A stretch of 33,658 bases of DNA from Lactobacillales bacterium. GTDB lineage: Bacteria; Bacillota; Bacilli; Lactobacillales; Vagococcaceae. Where the stretch lies: the NCBI GenBank assembly GCA_015654945.1, contig JAATGB010000145.1:1-33658 (forward strand). The letters run 5' to 3'. The position numbers and the translations under genes are program-made. Under the pieces are notes generated by a model. That model was not told the DNA's origin. It searched no databases and worked only from the letters and a program-made list of their open reading frames with translations. Below are positions 1 through 11,216 of this stretch, piece by piece. Each line of letters begins with the position of its first letter. Position 1 is the stretch's first letter.

Positions 1-228
<228 letters not shown>

Positions 229-246
229 AAGAAAGGAGTGACAACG

Positions 247-639
247 ATGGCAGAATTGAAACCGATGGAAGATTTTGATCTAGAAGTCCCAATTTCTCCC
301 GTGAAACATCCAGACGAGCAGCAATCGCAGCCTAAGCTAGTTCCTGTTTTTCCACAAAAAAAGATTCGTAAGATTTCTAGAATCGAAAAACTATCTGTCT
401 TTTTTCTACTTGCTGCATTCATCGCTGTCTCAGTCCTGACGGTTTACGTTAGTACCTCAATCACACAACAGACAGAAGAAATCACTGTCTTACAACAAAA
501 AATTGCCAATAAAAATAAAAATATTGAAAAATTTGAACAGGAAAAAAGCGAATTATCACAAAAAGATCGCTTGAAAAAAATTGCTGAAAAAGCCGGTTTG
601 CAATTAAGAGATGAAAATATAAGGAATGTGACCAAATGA
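247..639 (+). CDS. ftsL: Cell division protein FtsL (short bitopic protein with one TM helix and coiled coil)
   Basis: ORF 238..639; the GTG at 238 lies inside the SD (aaaggag), so ATG 247 is the likely start; TM segment LSVFFLLAAFIAVSVLTVYV followed by a heptad-like region; between rsmH and the PBP. Confidence 0.87.
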   Translation: MAELKPMEDFDLEVPISPVKHPDEQQSQPKLVPVFPQKKIRKISRIEKLSVFFLLAAFIAVSVLTVYVSTSITQQTEEITVLQQKIANKNKNIEKFEQEKSELSQKDRLKKIAEKAGLQLRDENIRNVTK

Positions 640-2474
640 ATAAGCACCGATTGAAACGCTATTTACGTTCAAAAAATCTAAACCCGGTAAATAATCGGAA
701 AAAAGTAGGGGTAATTCTTTTTGCAACAGCAATTGGGGTTTTCCTTATTTTTGCTATTCGCTTTTCTTATATCATGATGGGAAATATTGGAAATGTTTCA
801 CTTGCAGAAAAAACAGCAGAACTGTATAAAGGGAGCCAGATTATCAAAGCAAAACGTGGCTCTATTTTAGATAGAAACGGGGATCCGATTGCAGAAGATG
901 CGACTTCGTATTCACTTTATGCTATTTTGGATAAAAATTATCTCGGAATTAACAAGAAAAAATTATATGTTCAAGAAAAAGATCGTGAAAAAATTGCTGA
1001 GGTTTTAAACAAATATGTAGGCTTAGAAAAAAGTTACGTTATTAGTCAATTAAAACCGCAAAAAAATAAGCAAGGAAAAACCATCACAAATGTTGAATTT
1101 GGGACGGAAGGCAAGGGCTTAACACTTGAAACGAAAACCAATATTGAAAAAGCCTTAAAAAAAGAAAACATCGCGGGAATTTATTTTACGGAGCATCCGG
1201 CGAGATCCTATCCAAATGGTGAATTTGCTTCTTACTTAATCGGCTATACGGCGTATGCGGACAAAAATGATGATACCAAAGGGATGAAAGGTGTCTTATG
1301 TATTGAGGGTGCCTACAACAAACAGTTAAAAGGAACCGATGGCAAGATTGTGTATCAAAAAGATAGTAGCGGTAACGCGATTCCGGGAACGCAGGTTGTG
1401 AAAAAAGAAGCCAAAGATGGGGAAGATATTCAAACCACTTTGGATCGAAACTTGCAATTGTATTTGGAAGATTTAATGGATTCAGTGGAAGAAAAATACT
1501 CACCTGAAAGCATGACGGCAATGCTTGTCGAAGCAAAAACGGGTTCGATTTTAGCAGCGACACAACGTCCAAGCTTTGATCCTGTGACCAAGGAAGGTCT
1601 TAGTGGTGAAAATGCATTATGGCGAAATCTTTTAGTAGAAGATTCATTTGAACCCGGCTCCACAATGAAGGTATTCACGGTTGCGGCGGCAATTGAGGCC
1701 GGTGTCTTTGATCCCAATGCGACCTATCAATCGGGGAAAATCCAAGTAGATGATACACAGATCAGTGACTGGAATCCAGCGGGAGTTGGTACACTTACTT
1801 ACCGTCAGGCATTGGCTTGGTCGAGTAATGTCGGAATGGTTCATTTAGAAGAAATGATGCCAACTGCTTGGCAGGAGTACATCAAAAAATTCGGGTTTGT
1901 CAAAAGCACTAATTCTGGTTTGTTAAATGAAAATATCGGTCTTTTACAAAATAGTACAACGGTCGATCGGGCGATGACTGCTTATGGGCAAGCGATCTCC
2001 GTAACGGACTTTCAGATGATGCAAGGATTTACGGCGATTGCGAATAATGGCAAAATGATGAAACCGCAGTATATAAAAAAAATAGTCAAGTCAGATGGTA
2101 CGGAAAAAGTCTATAATCCCAAAGAAGTTTCCCAACCAATCTCCAGTACAACTGCAAATCAGGTTTTAACGTATATGCAAGATGTTGTCAACGATGCAAC
2201 ATATGGTACGGGATATGGTATTTTTAATATTGATGGCTACAATGTATCAGCCAAAACAGGAACTGCGCAAATTTCTGAAAATGGCAAATATTTGGATGAC
2301 CAATATATTCATTCAGTGGTTCAAATTGCGCCAACAGAAGATCCCGAATATATTATGTATGTCACGATTAAAAAACCAACTATTCCAGCAGGAACATCGG
2401 CAAGTAGTATTGTTGCAGAAATTTCTAATCCATTGCTAAAAAGGGCACTTGATTTAGGTGTGAGTGACCAATAA
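636..2474 (+). CDS. Class B penicillin-binding protein (division transpeptidase, PBP2X/PbpB type), no PASTA domains visible
   Basis: 612 aa; SxxK motif GSTMK, SSN motif (WSSNVGMV), KTG motif (AKTGTAQ); N-terminal TM; ATGA overlap with ftsL. Confidence 0.93.
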   Translation: MNKHRLKRYLRSKNLNPVNNRKKVGVILFATAIGVFLIFAIRFSYIMMGNIGNVSLAEKTAELYKGSQIIKAKRGSILDRNGDPIAEDATSYSLYAILDKNYLGINKKKLYVQEKDREKIAEVLNKYVGLEKSYVISQLKPQKNKQGKTITNVEFGTEGKGLTLETKTNIEKALKKENIAGIYFTEHPARSYPNGEFASYLIGYTAYADKNDDTKGMKGVLCIEGAYNKQLKGTDGKIVYQKDSSGNAIPGTQVVKKEAKDGEDIQTTLDRNLQLYLEDLMDSVEEKYSPESMTAMLVEAKTGSILAATQRPSFDPVTKEGLSGENALWRNLLVEDSFEPGSTMKVFTVAAAIEAGVFDPNATYQSGKIQVDDTQISDWNPAGVGTLTYRQALAWSSNVGMVHLEEMMPTAWQEYIKKFGFVKSTNSGLLNENIGLLQNSTTVDRAMTAYGQAISVTDFQMMQGFTAIANNGKMMKPQYIKKIVKSDGTEKVYNPKEVSQPISSTTANQVLTYMQDVVNDATYGTGYGIFNIDGYNVSAKTGTAQISENGKYLDDQYIHSVVQIAPTEDPEYIMYVTIKKPTIPAGTSASSIVAEISNPLLKRALDLGVSDQ

Positions 2475-2514
2475 ATTTTTAACAAATTTTGAATAAAGTG
2501 TAGGTGAATAGCGA

Positions 2515-3984
2515 ATGAACAGCAGAGAAATAATTCAAATCGTGGAACCAATTAAAAAATATGGACAGTTAGATGAATTAGAGCTTGGTTCGATTTCTCA
2601 AGATACAAGAACTGTGCAAAAAAATTCTTGTTTTGTATGTATTGAAGGAGCACAAGTGGACGGACACCTCTTTGTCGCACAAGCTGTTAAAAACGGTGCA
2701 GTCCTCATTATTGCAGAAAAAGCGATTGATTCTACTGTACCCTATCTCCTTGTCCAAAATTCCAAAAAAGCATTCGCACAATTAAGTGCTGCCTTCTGCG
2801 GGGACCCAACGAAAGAACTCGCTATAATTGGTGTGACAGGAACAAATGGCAAAACTACGACTACGCATCTTATTGAAGAGGTATTGCGTAATAGCGGGAA
2901 ACCAACGGGAATAATTGGCACCATGTACAATAAAATTGGGGCGAAAAAAATCCCAACAATTAATACGACACCGGATAGTTTAACCATTCAAAAATTATTA
3001 AAGCAAATGAAAGATTCTGCAATTGAAGCTTGTGCAATCGAAGTTTCTTCTCATGCGCTGTTTCAAGGAAGAGTCTGGGGTGTTGATTTTGATGTTGCTG
3101 TCTTTACTAATTTGAGTCAAGACCATTTGGAATATCATCATACGATGACGGACTATTTTTATGCGAAAAGTTTATTATTCTCCCAACTTGGGAACAGCTA
3201 TCACGATGATCAGAAAAAGAAAACGGCAGTGATCAATATAGATGACGCATATGGAAGAAAACTGTTGCCACTTACGTCGGCTAATGTCGTAACTTATGGT
3301 ATCCAAAATTCTGCGACGATTCAAGCTTTAGATGTTAAAGTGACGAGTAAAGGAACTCAATTTACTTTGGCTTTTCTGGATGAAGTTTATCCGGTTACGA
3401 TGAAGCTGATCGGCGATTTTAATGTCTACAATGTGTTGGCTGCTGTTGGTTCCTGCCATGCTTTGGGAGTAAAGACAGAAGTGATCATTCGTGCAATTGA
3501 GCAAATCAAGGGTGTAAGAGGACGGTTCGAATTAGTTCCGAACGAACAAGAAATCACTGTGATTGTTGATTATGCACATACGCCAGATGGCTTAGAGAAT
3601 GTATTGAAAACTGCCAGAAAATTTGCCGAAAAAGATGTTTACTGTGTTATTGGTTGTGGCGGAGATCGGGATCCAGGGAAACGGTCTGTTATGGGAAAGA
3701 TTGCGGTTGAATATGCGACACACGCCATGTTTACTTCTGATAATCCCCGAACAGAGGATCCAGAGGTCATTTTAGATCAAATGACGGAACAACTTGTTGC
3801 TGCAAGTTATCAGCGCGAGACAGATCGTAAAAAAGCAATTGAAACAGTTTTAGCACAAGCTAAGACAGGTGATGTGGTCTTAATTGCTGGTAAAGGTCAT
3901 GAAGACTATCAAATCATCGGAAAAGAGAAGCATCCTTTTGATGATGTGACAGTTGTGAAAAATTATTTTAGACAGATAAATTAG
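2515..3984 (+). CDS. murE: UDP-N-acetylmuramyl-tripeptide synthetase MurE; DNPR motif suggests meso-diaminopimelate specificity
   Basis: 489 aa; Mur ligase P-loop [50 protein letters not shown]. Confidence 0.93.
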   Translation: MNSREIIQIVEPIKKYGQLDELELGSISQDTRTVQKNSCFVCIEGAQVDGHLFVAQAVKNGAVLIIAEKAIDSTVPYLLVQNSKKAFAQLSAAFCGDPTKELAIIGVTGTNGKTTTTHLIEEVLRNSGKPTGIIGTMYNKIGAKKIPTINTTPDSLTIQKLLKQMKDSAIEACAIEVSSHALFQGRVWGVDFDVAVFTNLSQDHLEYHHTMTDYFYAKSLLFSQLGNSYHDDQKKKTAVINIDDAYGRKLLPLTSANVVTYGIQNSATIQALDVKVTSKGTQFTLAFLDEVYPVTMKLIGDFNVYNVLAAVGSCHALGVKTEVIIRAIEQIKGVRGRFELVPNEQEITVIVDYAHTPDGLENVLKTARKFAEKDVYCVIGCGGDRDPGKRSVMGKIAVEYATHAMFTSDNPRTEDPEVILDQMTEQLVAASYQRETDRKKAIETVLAQAKTGDVVLIAGKGHEDYQIIGKEKHPFDDVTVVKNYFRQIN

Positions 3985-3994
3985 GAGAATTCAA

Positions 3995-4960
3995 ATGGAA
4001 TGGACACAAGCATTAATACCTATTGCAACAAGCTTTGCGCTAACCTTTAGCATTATGCCGATCTTTATTGCGTATTTTTTAATGAAAAAGCAAGGGCAAT
4101 CAATTCGAGAAGATGGACCCACCTGGCATAATAGTAAAACAGGAACACCAACGATGGGTGGTGCGGTATTTCTGATAGCTATTGTAGTTTCATCGCTACT
4201 TGTAGCATTATGGCAACATGTTGTCACACCCTCTTTTGGAATTATTCTGTTCATTCTCATTTTATATGGTACATTGGGATTTCTTGATGATTTTATCAAA
4301 ATATTTAAAAAACGAAACATGGGTTTAAATTCAAAGCAAAAATTAATGGGTCAAATTATTGGCGGCGTTGTTTTTTATGGAATTTACCGGTTAGAAGGCT
4401 TTGGTAATGAAATCGCGGTCCCCGGATTAGGAACCATTCATATCGGCGTTTTATATGGCGTTTTTGTTGTTTTTTGGTTAGTTGGATTTTCAAATGCGGT
4501 TAATTTAACCGATGGCATAGATGGCTTGGTATCTGGGTTAGCAATTCTCTCTTTTGCGACCTATGGCATCATTGCGTGGAAGCAAGGACAACTCGATGTA
4601 TTGATTATTTGTTTAGCGACGATCGGTGGTTTAGTCGGTTTTATTCCTTTTAATCGAAAGCCGGCGAAGATTTTTATGGGAGATGTTGGTTCACTTGCTT
4701 TAGGCGGGATGCTAGCGGGTATTTCAATCTTGCTACATCAAGAATGGTCATTGTTACTGATTGGTTTTATCTATGTTTGTGAAACTGCCAGTGTATTACT
4801 ACAAGTTACTTCTTTCAAATTAACTGGTAAAAGAATTTTCAAAATGAGTCCCATTCACCATCACTTCGAAATGAGTGGCTGGTCAGAATGGAAAATTGAT
4901 ATTATTTTTTGGATAGTGGGATTTGTGATGTCTGCGCTCACGCTATTAATACTCTACTAG
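3995..4960 (+). CDS. mraY: Phospho-N-acetylmuramoyl-pentapeptide-transferase
   Basis: 321 aa polytopic protein; [42 protein letters not shown]. Confidence 0.97.
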   Translation: MEWTQALIPIATSFALTFSIMPIFIAYFLMKKQGQSIREDGPTWHNSKTGTPTMGGAVFLIAIVVSSLLVALWQHVVTPSFGIILFILILYGTLGFLDDFIKIFKKRNMGLNSKQKLMGQIIGGVVFYGIYRLEGFGNEIAVPGLGTIHIGVLYGVFVVFWLVGFSNAVNLTDGIDGLVSGLAILSFATYGIIAWKQGQLDVLIICLATIGGLVGFIPFNRKPAKIFMGDVGSLALGGMLAGISILLHQEWSLLLIGFIYVCETASVLLQVTSFKLTGKRIFKMSPIHHHFEMSGWSEWKIDIIFWIVGFVMSALTLLILY

Positions 4961-4978
4961 AACAGGGAGAGAAAACAG

Positions 4979-6343
4979 ATGAAAAAAGTTACAACTTACG
5001 AAAATAAAAAAATCTTGGTTTTGGGATTAGCCAAAAGTGGCGTCAGTGCAGCCAAATTGCTCCATAAACTAGGTGCATTTGTAACTGTAAATGATTTCAA
5101 AGAATTTTCTGAGAATCCCGAAGCGCAGGATTTATTAAAAAAAGGTATCAAGGTTGTAACCGGTAGTCATCCTGTTGAGCTATTGGATGAGGGATTTTCA
5201 TTAATTGTGAAAAATCCTGGAATTCCTTATACAAACCCTATTATCGAGAAAGCAATTCAAAAAGGAATTCCGATTATTACAGAAGTTGAACTTGCCTACG
5301 AAATTTCGGAAGCACCATTTGTCGGAATTACTGGGACAAATGGAAAAACGACAACGACAACCATGATTGCGGAAGTTTTAAATCAACAAGGAACCAAAAA
5401 CCAAGCACGATTAGCTGGAAATATTGGCTATCCTGCAAGTACGGTTGTACAAGAAGCAAGTCGAGAAGATGTTTTGGTGACAGAGCTTTCCAGTTTTCAG
5501 CTTTTAGGTATCCAGCAATTTCATCCTCATGTTGCGGTGATTACCAATCTTTACTCAGCACATCTGGATTACCATGAAACAAGAGAAGCATATGTGCAAG
5601 CCAAATGGCGAATTCAAAAAAATATGACGGCACAAGATTTTCTAATCTATAATGCAGACCAAGAAGAGCTAAGTCATTTAGCGCTGACTTCTGATGCTAA
5701 AGGAGTACCATTTTCAGCTGTTAAAGTGGTAAAGGACGGTGCGTATCAATTAGAAGGAAAGCTTTATTACAAAGATACGTATATTATGGAAAGTCACGAT
5801 CTAGGTGTGCCCGGTACGCATAATATTGAAAATGCGCTAGCAACAATTGCTGTGGGTGGAATTTACGAAGTTGCGCCTGAAAAAATCAAATACGCATTGT
5901 GTCATTTTTCGGGTGTTCCTCATCGAACACAGTATATTGGCGAATGGCAACAACGAAAGTTTTATAACGATTCGAAGGCGACAAATATTTTAGCAACAGA
6001 AAAAGCATTAAGTGGCTTTGAACCGGGAAAAGTGGTCCTGTTAGCCGGTGGTTTAGATCGAGGCAATAATTTTGATGAATTGGTCCCTTCCTTAAAGGGA
6101 ATCCACACGATTGTTTTATTTGGAGAAACGCAAAAAAAATTAGCGGAAGCAGCAGAAAAAGCAAAAATTCCTGAAATATTATTTACGAAAAATGCGGAAA
6201 GTGCGGTAGCACTTGCATTTGAGCATAGTAGAGAAGGCGATAGTATTTTACTTTCACCTGCCTGTGCTAGTTGGGATCAGTACAAGAATTTTGAAGTTCG
6301 AGGCGATCGTTTTATCGCGGCGTATAAAAAATTAAAAGAATAG
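4979..6343 (+). CDS. murD: UDP-N-acetylmuramoylalanine--D-glutamate ligase
   Basis: 454 aa; [66 protein letters not shown]. Confidence 0.97.
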   Translation: MKKVTTYENKKILVLGLAKSGVSAAKLLHKLGAFVTVNDFKEFSENPEAQDLLKKGIKVVTGSHPVELLDEGFSLIVKNPGIPYTNPIIEKAIQKGIPIITEVELAYEISEAPFVGITGTNGKTTTTTMIAEVLNQQGTKNQARLAGNIGYPASTVVQEASREDVLVTELSSFQLLGIQQFHPHVAVITNLYSAHLDYHETREAYVQAKWRIQKNMTAQDFLIYNADQEELSHLALTSDAKGVPFSAVKVVKDGAYQLEGKLYYKDTYIMESHDLGVPGTHNIENALATIAVGGIYEVAPEKIKYALCHFSGVPHRTQYIGEWQQRKFYNDSKATNILATEKALSGFEPGKVVLLAGGLDRGNNFDELVPSLKGIHTIVLFGETQKKLAEAAEKAKIPEILFTKNAESAVALAFEHSREGDSILLSPACASWDQYKNFEVRGDRFIAAYKKLKE

Positions 6344-6353
6344 AGTGAATACA

Positions 6354-7448
6354 ATGAAATTACTTATTACAGGAGGCGGTACAGGAGGTCATATTTATCC
6401 GGCACTTGCTCTGATTAGGGAAATCAAAAAAAAAGATCCAACTAGTGAGTTTTTATATGTGGGAACGAAAAATGGCTTGGAGAGTAAAATTGTACCGGCC
6501 GAAAACATTCCATTTCAAACGATCGAAATTCAAGGCTTCAAGCGTTCACTCTCTTTAGATACGCTTAAAACACTTTCTTTATTTATAAAAAGTCTCAAAG
6601 TTGCTAAAAAAATGATCAAAAAATTTCAGCCAGATGTGGTATTAGGTACGGGCGGTTATGTGAGCAGTGCAGTTGTCTATGCTGCTTATAAATTAGGGAT
6701 TCCGACCGTGATTCATGAGCAAAACAGCGTACCTGGCATGACCAATAAATTTTTGGCAAGATATGTTGATAAAGTGGCGATTTGTTTTTCTGATGCGGCG
6801 CAATACTTTCCTAAAGAAAAAGTGGTCCTTACAGGAAACCCACGAGCACAAGAGGTTTATGGCATACCACAATCAGCTGTTATTAAAAACTATCAATTAG
6901 ATCCAGCGAAACCAACCGTGCTTATTTTTGGTGGCAGCAGAGGTGCCGCCAAAATTAATCAAGCAGTCAAAGAGGCAATTACGGAGTTTACAACTAAAAA
7001 CTATCAGATTCTTTATGCGTCAGGTGAAATTTATTATGAAAAAATCCAAATGGAATTAAAGGAACAATTACGTCATGCACAGAACATTACAGTGATTCCT
7101 TATATTTCGGATATGGAGCAAGTTTTAGCAAATGTGACGTTAATTGTTGGACGAGCGGGGGCAACTTCATTAGCTGAAATTACAGCATTAGGCTTGCCAT
7201 CAATCTTGATTCCAAGTCCCAATGTAACCAATGATCATCAGACGAAGAATGCGCAAAATTTGGTGAAAAATGGTGCTGCGGTCATGCTAAAAGATGGGGA
7301 GCTTTCTGGTGAATTATTAGTGACAACCATTGATGAATTGATGGATGATCCATCAAAGTTACACAGTATGGCAAAAATTACGAAAGAGGCTGGAATTCCA
7401 GACGCTGCAGATCGCTTATATGAGTTGGTGAAGACAATTACGAACTGA
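6354..7448 (+). CDS. murG: UDP-N-acetylglucosamine--N-acetylmuramyl-(pentapeptide) pyrophosphoryl-undecaprenol N-acetylglucosamine transferase
   Basis: [58 protein letters not shown] extends to GTG 6345 but ATG 6354 is the likely start. Confidence 0.96.
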   Translation: MKLLITGGGTGGHIYPALALIREIKKKDPTSEFLYVGTKNGLESKIVPAENIPFQTIEIQGFKRSLSLDTLKTLSLFIKSLKVAKKMIKKFQPDVVLGTGGYVSSAVVYAAYKLGIPTVIHEQNSVPGMTNKFLARYVDKVAICFSDAAQYFPKEKVVLTGNPRAQEVYGIPQSAVIKNYQLDPAKPTVLIFGGSRGAAKINQAVKEAITEFTTKNYQILYASGEIYYEKIQMELKEQLRHAQNITVIPYISDMEQVLANVTLIVGRAGATSLAEITALGLPSILIPSPNVTNDHQTKNAQNLVKNGAAVMLKDGELSGELLVTTIDELMDDPSKLHSMAKITKEAGIPDAADRLYELVKTITN

Positions 7449-7468
7449 GTTAACGAAATTTAAAGGAG

Positions 7469-8410
7469 GTGAGCATCATAAAAAAAGACGAAAAAAAGAA
7501 TGAAATAGATCCAGAGATGCTCACGCCATGGCAAAGAGAAAACCTCAAATATTTGAAAGATCATGGGAATGAACCGAAGTGGATTCAAGAGAAGGCGGAA
7601 CAAAAAAAAGAACCGCCCATTGAAGAGGAAATTCCTGCTGTAGAAGAGGAAGAACCGCCGCAACTCCCTATGATGACTGAGGCGGAATTATTGGCTGATG
7701 CCAAACGGAAAAGAGAACTACGCAGACGATTAACCGTGCTAATGACTTTTTTTGTACTGGCAATTTTGGTGACAACGTACTTCATTTCGCCTTATAGTAA
7801 ACTTGGTCAAGTACATATTGTTGGGGCTAATGCAGAGGATGTCTCAGCTCTGGTGACGGACACAAATTTTAAGACCAATAAGAATTTGTTGGTACAATAT
7901 TTTCAACGCGCAAAAGCGTTGAAAAAAATGAAAGAAAAAAACCCGCAAATTAAAACAGCAAATTTAAAAATTGAAAACATAAATCAATTTTCAATCAAGG
8001 TTGTCAACTATAAAACGATTGCCTATGAACAAGAAGGGGATGTGTATCATCCTATTCTAGAAAATGCAGTAATTTTAAAAACAACAGTGGCGAAAAAAGA
8101 AGACAATTTTCTTATCTTTAAAAATTTTAAATCAGATAAATCATTCAAGAATTTGATCGCCGCTATTAGGAATTTGGATAAAGATATCACCGACAATATC
8201 ACAAATGTGATGGCAACTCCCTCTAAGAGTAATTCGCACCTGATTACCCTGAATATGAAGGATGGTAATCAAGTCATTGCATCCACGGTTGACTTTAAAT
8301 CAAAGATTATTTATTATCCCAAGGTTGCGGCGCAAATGAGTGAGAAAGGAATTATTGACATGGAAGCAGGGATTTTTTCCTATCCATTTAATAATAATTC
8401 TAAAAAATGA
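7469..8410 (+). CDS. divIB: Cell division protein DivIB/FtsQ (POTRA domain); exact start codon uncertain
   Basis: N-terminal LTPWQRENLKYLK, TM LTVLMTFFVLAILVTTYFI, POTRA-like KLGQVHIVGANAEDVSALV; between murG and ftsA. Confidence 0.88.
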   Translation: MSIIKKDEKKNEIDPEMLTPWQRENLKYLKDHGNEPKWIQEKAEQKKEPPIEEEIPAVEEEEPPQLPMMTEAELLADAKRKRELRRRLTVLMTFFVLAILVTTYFISPYSKLGQVHIVGANAEDVSALVTDTNFKTNKNLLVQYFQRAKALKKMKEKNPQIKTANLKIENINQFSIKVVNYKTIAYEQEGDVYHPILENAVILKTTVAKKEDNFLIFKNFKSDKSFKNLIAAIRNLDKDITDNITNVMATPSKSNSHLITLNMKDGNQVIASTVDFKSKIIYYPKVAAQMSEKGIIDMEAGIFSYPFNNNSKK

Positions 8411-8522
8411 TAAAATAATCAACAAAATGTTAGAAATCAACAAAAATTCACCAATTATTTATGTATTATTCTTCCTTAAACTCTAGAAAATATGGTAGAA
8501 TTATAGGAAGTAAGAATTATGA

Positions 8523-8528
8523 TAAAAT
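8523..8528 (+). promoter_or_regulatory. Candidate extended -10 (TGATAAAAT) upstream of ftsA
   Basis: 183-nt intergenic gap 8411-8593; TG-A-TAAAAT at 8520-8528; -35 is weak. Confidence 0.4.
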
Positions 8529-8593
8529 GAAAGTAGACGAACAGATAAATTGTTCAAGTAAATACGGAAACTAAGTAGGAGGGAAAACCTTTC

Positions 8594-9922
8594 ATGGCAA
8601 AAACAGGAATATATGTAGGCCTTGATATTGGTACAACATCAGTGAAAGTAGTTGTTGCTGAATATGTCGAAAATCAAGTGAACATCATTGGTGTTGGAAA
8701 TGCAAAATCAGAAGGCTTGAATCGTGGGATTATCATTGATATTGATAAAACCGTTGAGTCTATTCAAAAAGCAATCAAACAGGCAGAAGAAAAGTCTGGG
8801 ATCCAGATAAAAAAAGTAAATGTAGGTTTGCCTGCTAATTTATTAGAGGTTGAAAAATGTGAAGGCATGATTGCTGTCAATACAGAATCAAAAGAAATAA
8901 CAGATGAAGATGTCAGAAATGTAGCTTCTGCTGCAATTGTTCGTTCTACCCCTCCTGAACGCCAAATTATTACGCTTTTACCACAAGAGTTTAAAGTTGA
9001 CGGTTTTGAAGGAATCAAAGACCCTCGTGGAATGATTGGCGTAAGATTAGACATGAAAGGTTTGGTCTTTACCGGACCAAAAACAATTGTGCATAATATT
9101 CAAAAATGTGTCGAAAAAGCGGGATTGGGCTTAAATGAATTGGTCATTACGCCGTTGGCACTGACAGAATCCGTTTTATCTGATGGCGAAAAAGATTTTG
9201 GGACTGCGATTATTGATCTTGGTGGGGGCCAAACCACTACTTCAGTGATGTATGAAAATGAATTGAAGTTTACTCATGTCGATCAAGAAGGCGGCGAATT
9301 TGTAACAAAAGATATTTCTATGGTGCTAAACACTTCATTAAGCAGTGCGGAATCGTTGAAAATCAATTACGGAGATGCCTATCCAGAAAGAGCTTCAGCA
9401 ACAGAAGAGTTTCCAGTAGATGTTATTGGAAAAAATGATCCTGTGCGAGTGGATGAACGTTATCTTGCAGAAATCATTGAAGCGAGAATGGAACAAATTT
9501 TTGATAGATCTCGATCAGTGTTAAATAGCATTGATGCATTAAGCTTACCAGGCGGTGTTATTTTAACTGGTGGAGCGGCGAGCATTCCAGGTGCAATCGA
9601 GCTAGCAACTGAAATATTTGACACGAATGTGAAATTATATGTTCCGAATCATATGGGACTTAGAAATCCAGCATTCACAAATGTGATTAGTATTGTTGAG
9701 TACGTTGCAAAGTTAAGTGACATTCATCAAATTGCAAAATCGGCTGTCACAGGAGACCGAATATCTAAAAGCTCAACCACCACGTTTAGCAGTAAAGATA
9801 ACCAAGAAACAACAAATGCTGCTACTCCATCGTATGATACTTATGAAGGCTACGAGGAAGAAGCTAAGGGTGAAAATGTGCGAGATAAGCTTAAAGGTTT
9901 CTTTTCTAATATATTTGACTAA
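8594..9922 (+). CDS. ftsA: Cell division protein FtsA
   Basis: 442 aa; GLDIGTTSVKVVVAE, IIDLGGGQTTTSVM, GVILTGGAASIPG; C-terminal membrane-targeting helix DKLKGFFSNIFD. Confidence 0.97.
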   Translation: MAKTGIYVGLDIGTTSVKVVVAEYVENQVNIIGVGNAKSEGLNRGIIIDIDKTVESIQKAIKQAEEKSGIQIKKVNVGLPANLLEVEKCEGMIAVNTESKEITDEDVRNVASAAIVRSTPPERQIITLLPQEFKVDGFEGIKDPRGMIGVRLDMKGLVFTGPKTIVHNIQKCVEKAGLGLNELVITPLALTESVLSDGEKDFGTAIIDLGGGQTTTSVMYENELKFTHVDQEGGEFVTKDISMVLNTSLSSAESLKINYGDAYPERASATEEFPVDVIGKNDPVRVDERYLAEIIEARMEQIFDRSRSVLNSIDALSLPGGVILTGGAASIPGAIELATEIFDTNVKLYVPNHMGLRNPAFTNVISIVEYVAKLSDIHQIAKSAVTGDRISKSSTTTFSSKDNQETTNAATPSYDTYEGYEEEAKGENVRDKLKGFFSNIFD

Positions 9923-9951
9923 CATACATACAATAGGAGGAATGAAATAAT

Positions 9952-11202
9952 ATGGAATTTTCTTTAGATAATAACATGGATAATGGCGCTGTAATTAAAG
10001 TTATTGGCGTCGGTGGTGCAGGCGGAAACGCAGTAAACAGAATGATCGAAGAAGATGTTCAAGGCGTTGAGTTTATTGTTGCCAATACAGATGTGCAAGC
10101 ATTAAAAAATTCAAGTGCAGAGACAGTGATTCAATTAGGACCAAAATATACACGTGGCTTAGGAGCTGGTTCTCAACCAGAAGTTGGTAAAAAAGCCGCT
10201 GAAGAAAGTGAAGAGTATTTAAAAGAAGCGTTACAAGGCGCAGATATGATCTTTATCACTGCAGGTATGGGTGGCGGTACTGGAACGGGAGCAGCACCTG
10301 TTGTTGCAAAAATCGCGAAAGATTTAGGCGCACTTACTGTGGGAGTTGTCACACGTCCATTCAGTTTTGAAGGACCAAAACGTGGTCGTTATGCTGCAGA
10401 AGGCATTGCGTTGTTCAAGGAAAATGTGGATACTTTGTTAATTATTTCAAACAATCGTTTACTTGAAGTTGTTGACAAAAAGACACCGATCTTAGAAGCA
10501 TTCCGTGAAGCGGATAATGTATTACGCCAAGGGGTTCAAGGGATTTCTGATTTGATTACTGCGCCAGGCTATGTCAATCTTGACTTTGCCGATGTGAAGA
10601 CAGTCATGGAAAATCAAGGAACGGCTTTAATGGGAATTGGTTCAGCAAGTGGTGAAAATAGAGTAGTCGAAGCAACCAAACGGGCAATTTCTTCTCCACT
10701 ATTAGAAACATCAATCGATGGAGCAGAACAAGTATTGCTAAATATTACGGGTGGACTAGACATGACCTTATTTGAAGCGCAAGATGCTTCTGATATTGTC
10801 GCAAGCGCCGCAACTGGTGATGTCAATATTATTTTGGGAACGTCAATCAATGAACAATTACAAGATGAAATTGTAGTAACGGTCATTGCCACTGGAATCG
10901 ACCCAACTAGAAATGAAAAAAAAAATACTCGGCCCAATAGAGTAAATACGACGCAAGCACAACCACATGTGCAGGCACAAAGACCAAATCTTGATTTTGA
11001 TCCAATTAAAGCTGAACCAGAAGAAGAAAATGCTTTTGGGGATTGGGATATTAGACGTGAACCAAGTCAAAGAGGAACTGTGGATGAAACACAGTTTGAA
11101 ACAATTGAAAAAAAAGACTTTGAACCTTTCCAGAAGGATTCAGAAGGTTCAGGGGATGACGAATTAACAACCCCACCATTTTTCCGTAGAAAGAAAAAAT
11201 AA
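9952..11202 (+). CDS. ftsZ: Cell division GTPase FtsZ
   Basis: 416 aa; [27 protein letters not shown] tubulin signature, C-terminal peptide [14 protein letters not shown]. Confidence 0.99.
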   Translation: MEFSLDNNMDNGAVIKVIGVGGAGGNAVNRMIEEDVQGVEFIVANTDVQALKNSSAETVIQLGPKYTRGLGAGSQPEVGKKAAEESEEYLKEALQGADMIFITAGMGGGTGTGAAPVVAKIAKDLGALTVGVVTRPFSFEGPKRGRYAAEGIALFKENVDTLLIISNNRLLEVVDKKTPILEAFREADNVLRQGVQGISDLITAPGYVNLDFADVKTVMENQGTALMGIGSASGENRVVEATKRAISSPLLETSIDGAEQVLLNITGGLDMTLFEAQDASDIVASAATGDVNIILGTSINEQLQDEIVVTVIATGIDPTRNEKKNTRPNRVNTTQAQPHVQAQRPNLDFDPIKAEPEEENAFGDWDIRREPSQRGTVDETQFETIEKKDFEPFQKDSEGSGDDELTTPPFFRRKKK

Positions 11203-11216
11203 GAGGTGACAACGGC

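Noticed and set aside
238-246. GTG 238 as ftsL start
   Set aside because: The GTG overlaps the Shine-Dalgarno; ATG 247 has normal spacing.
9717-9950. 77-aa + strand ORF overlapping the 3' end of ftsA
   Set aside because: Out-of-frame overlap with FtsA, including its conserved C-terminal helix; spurious.
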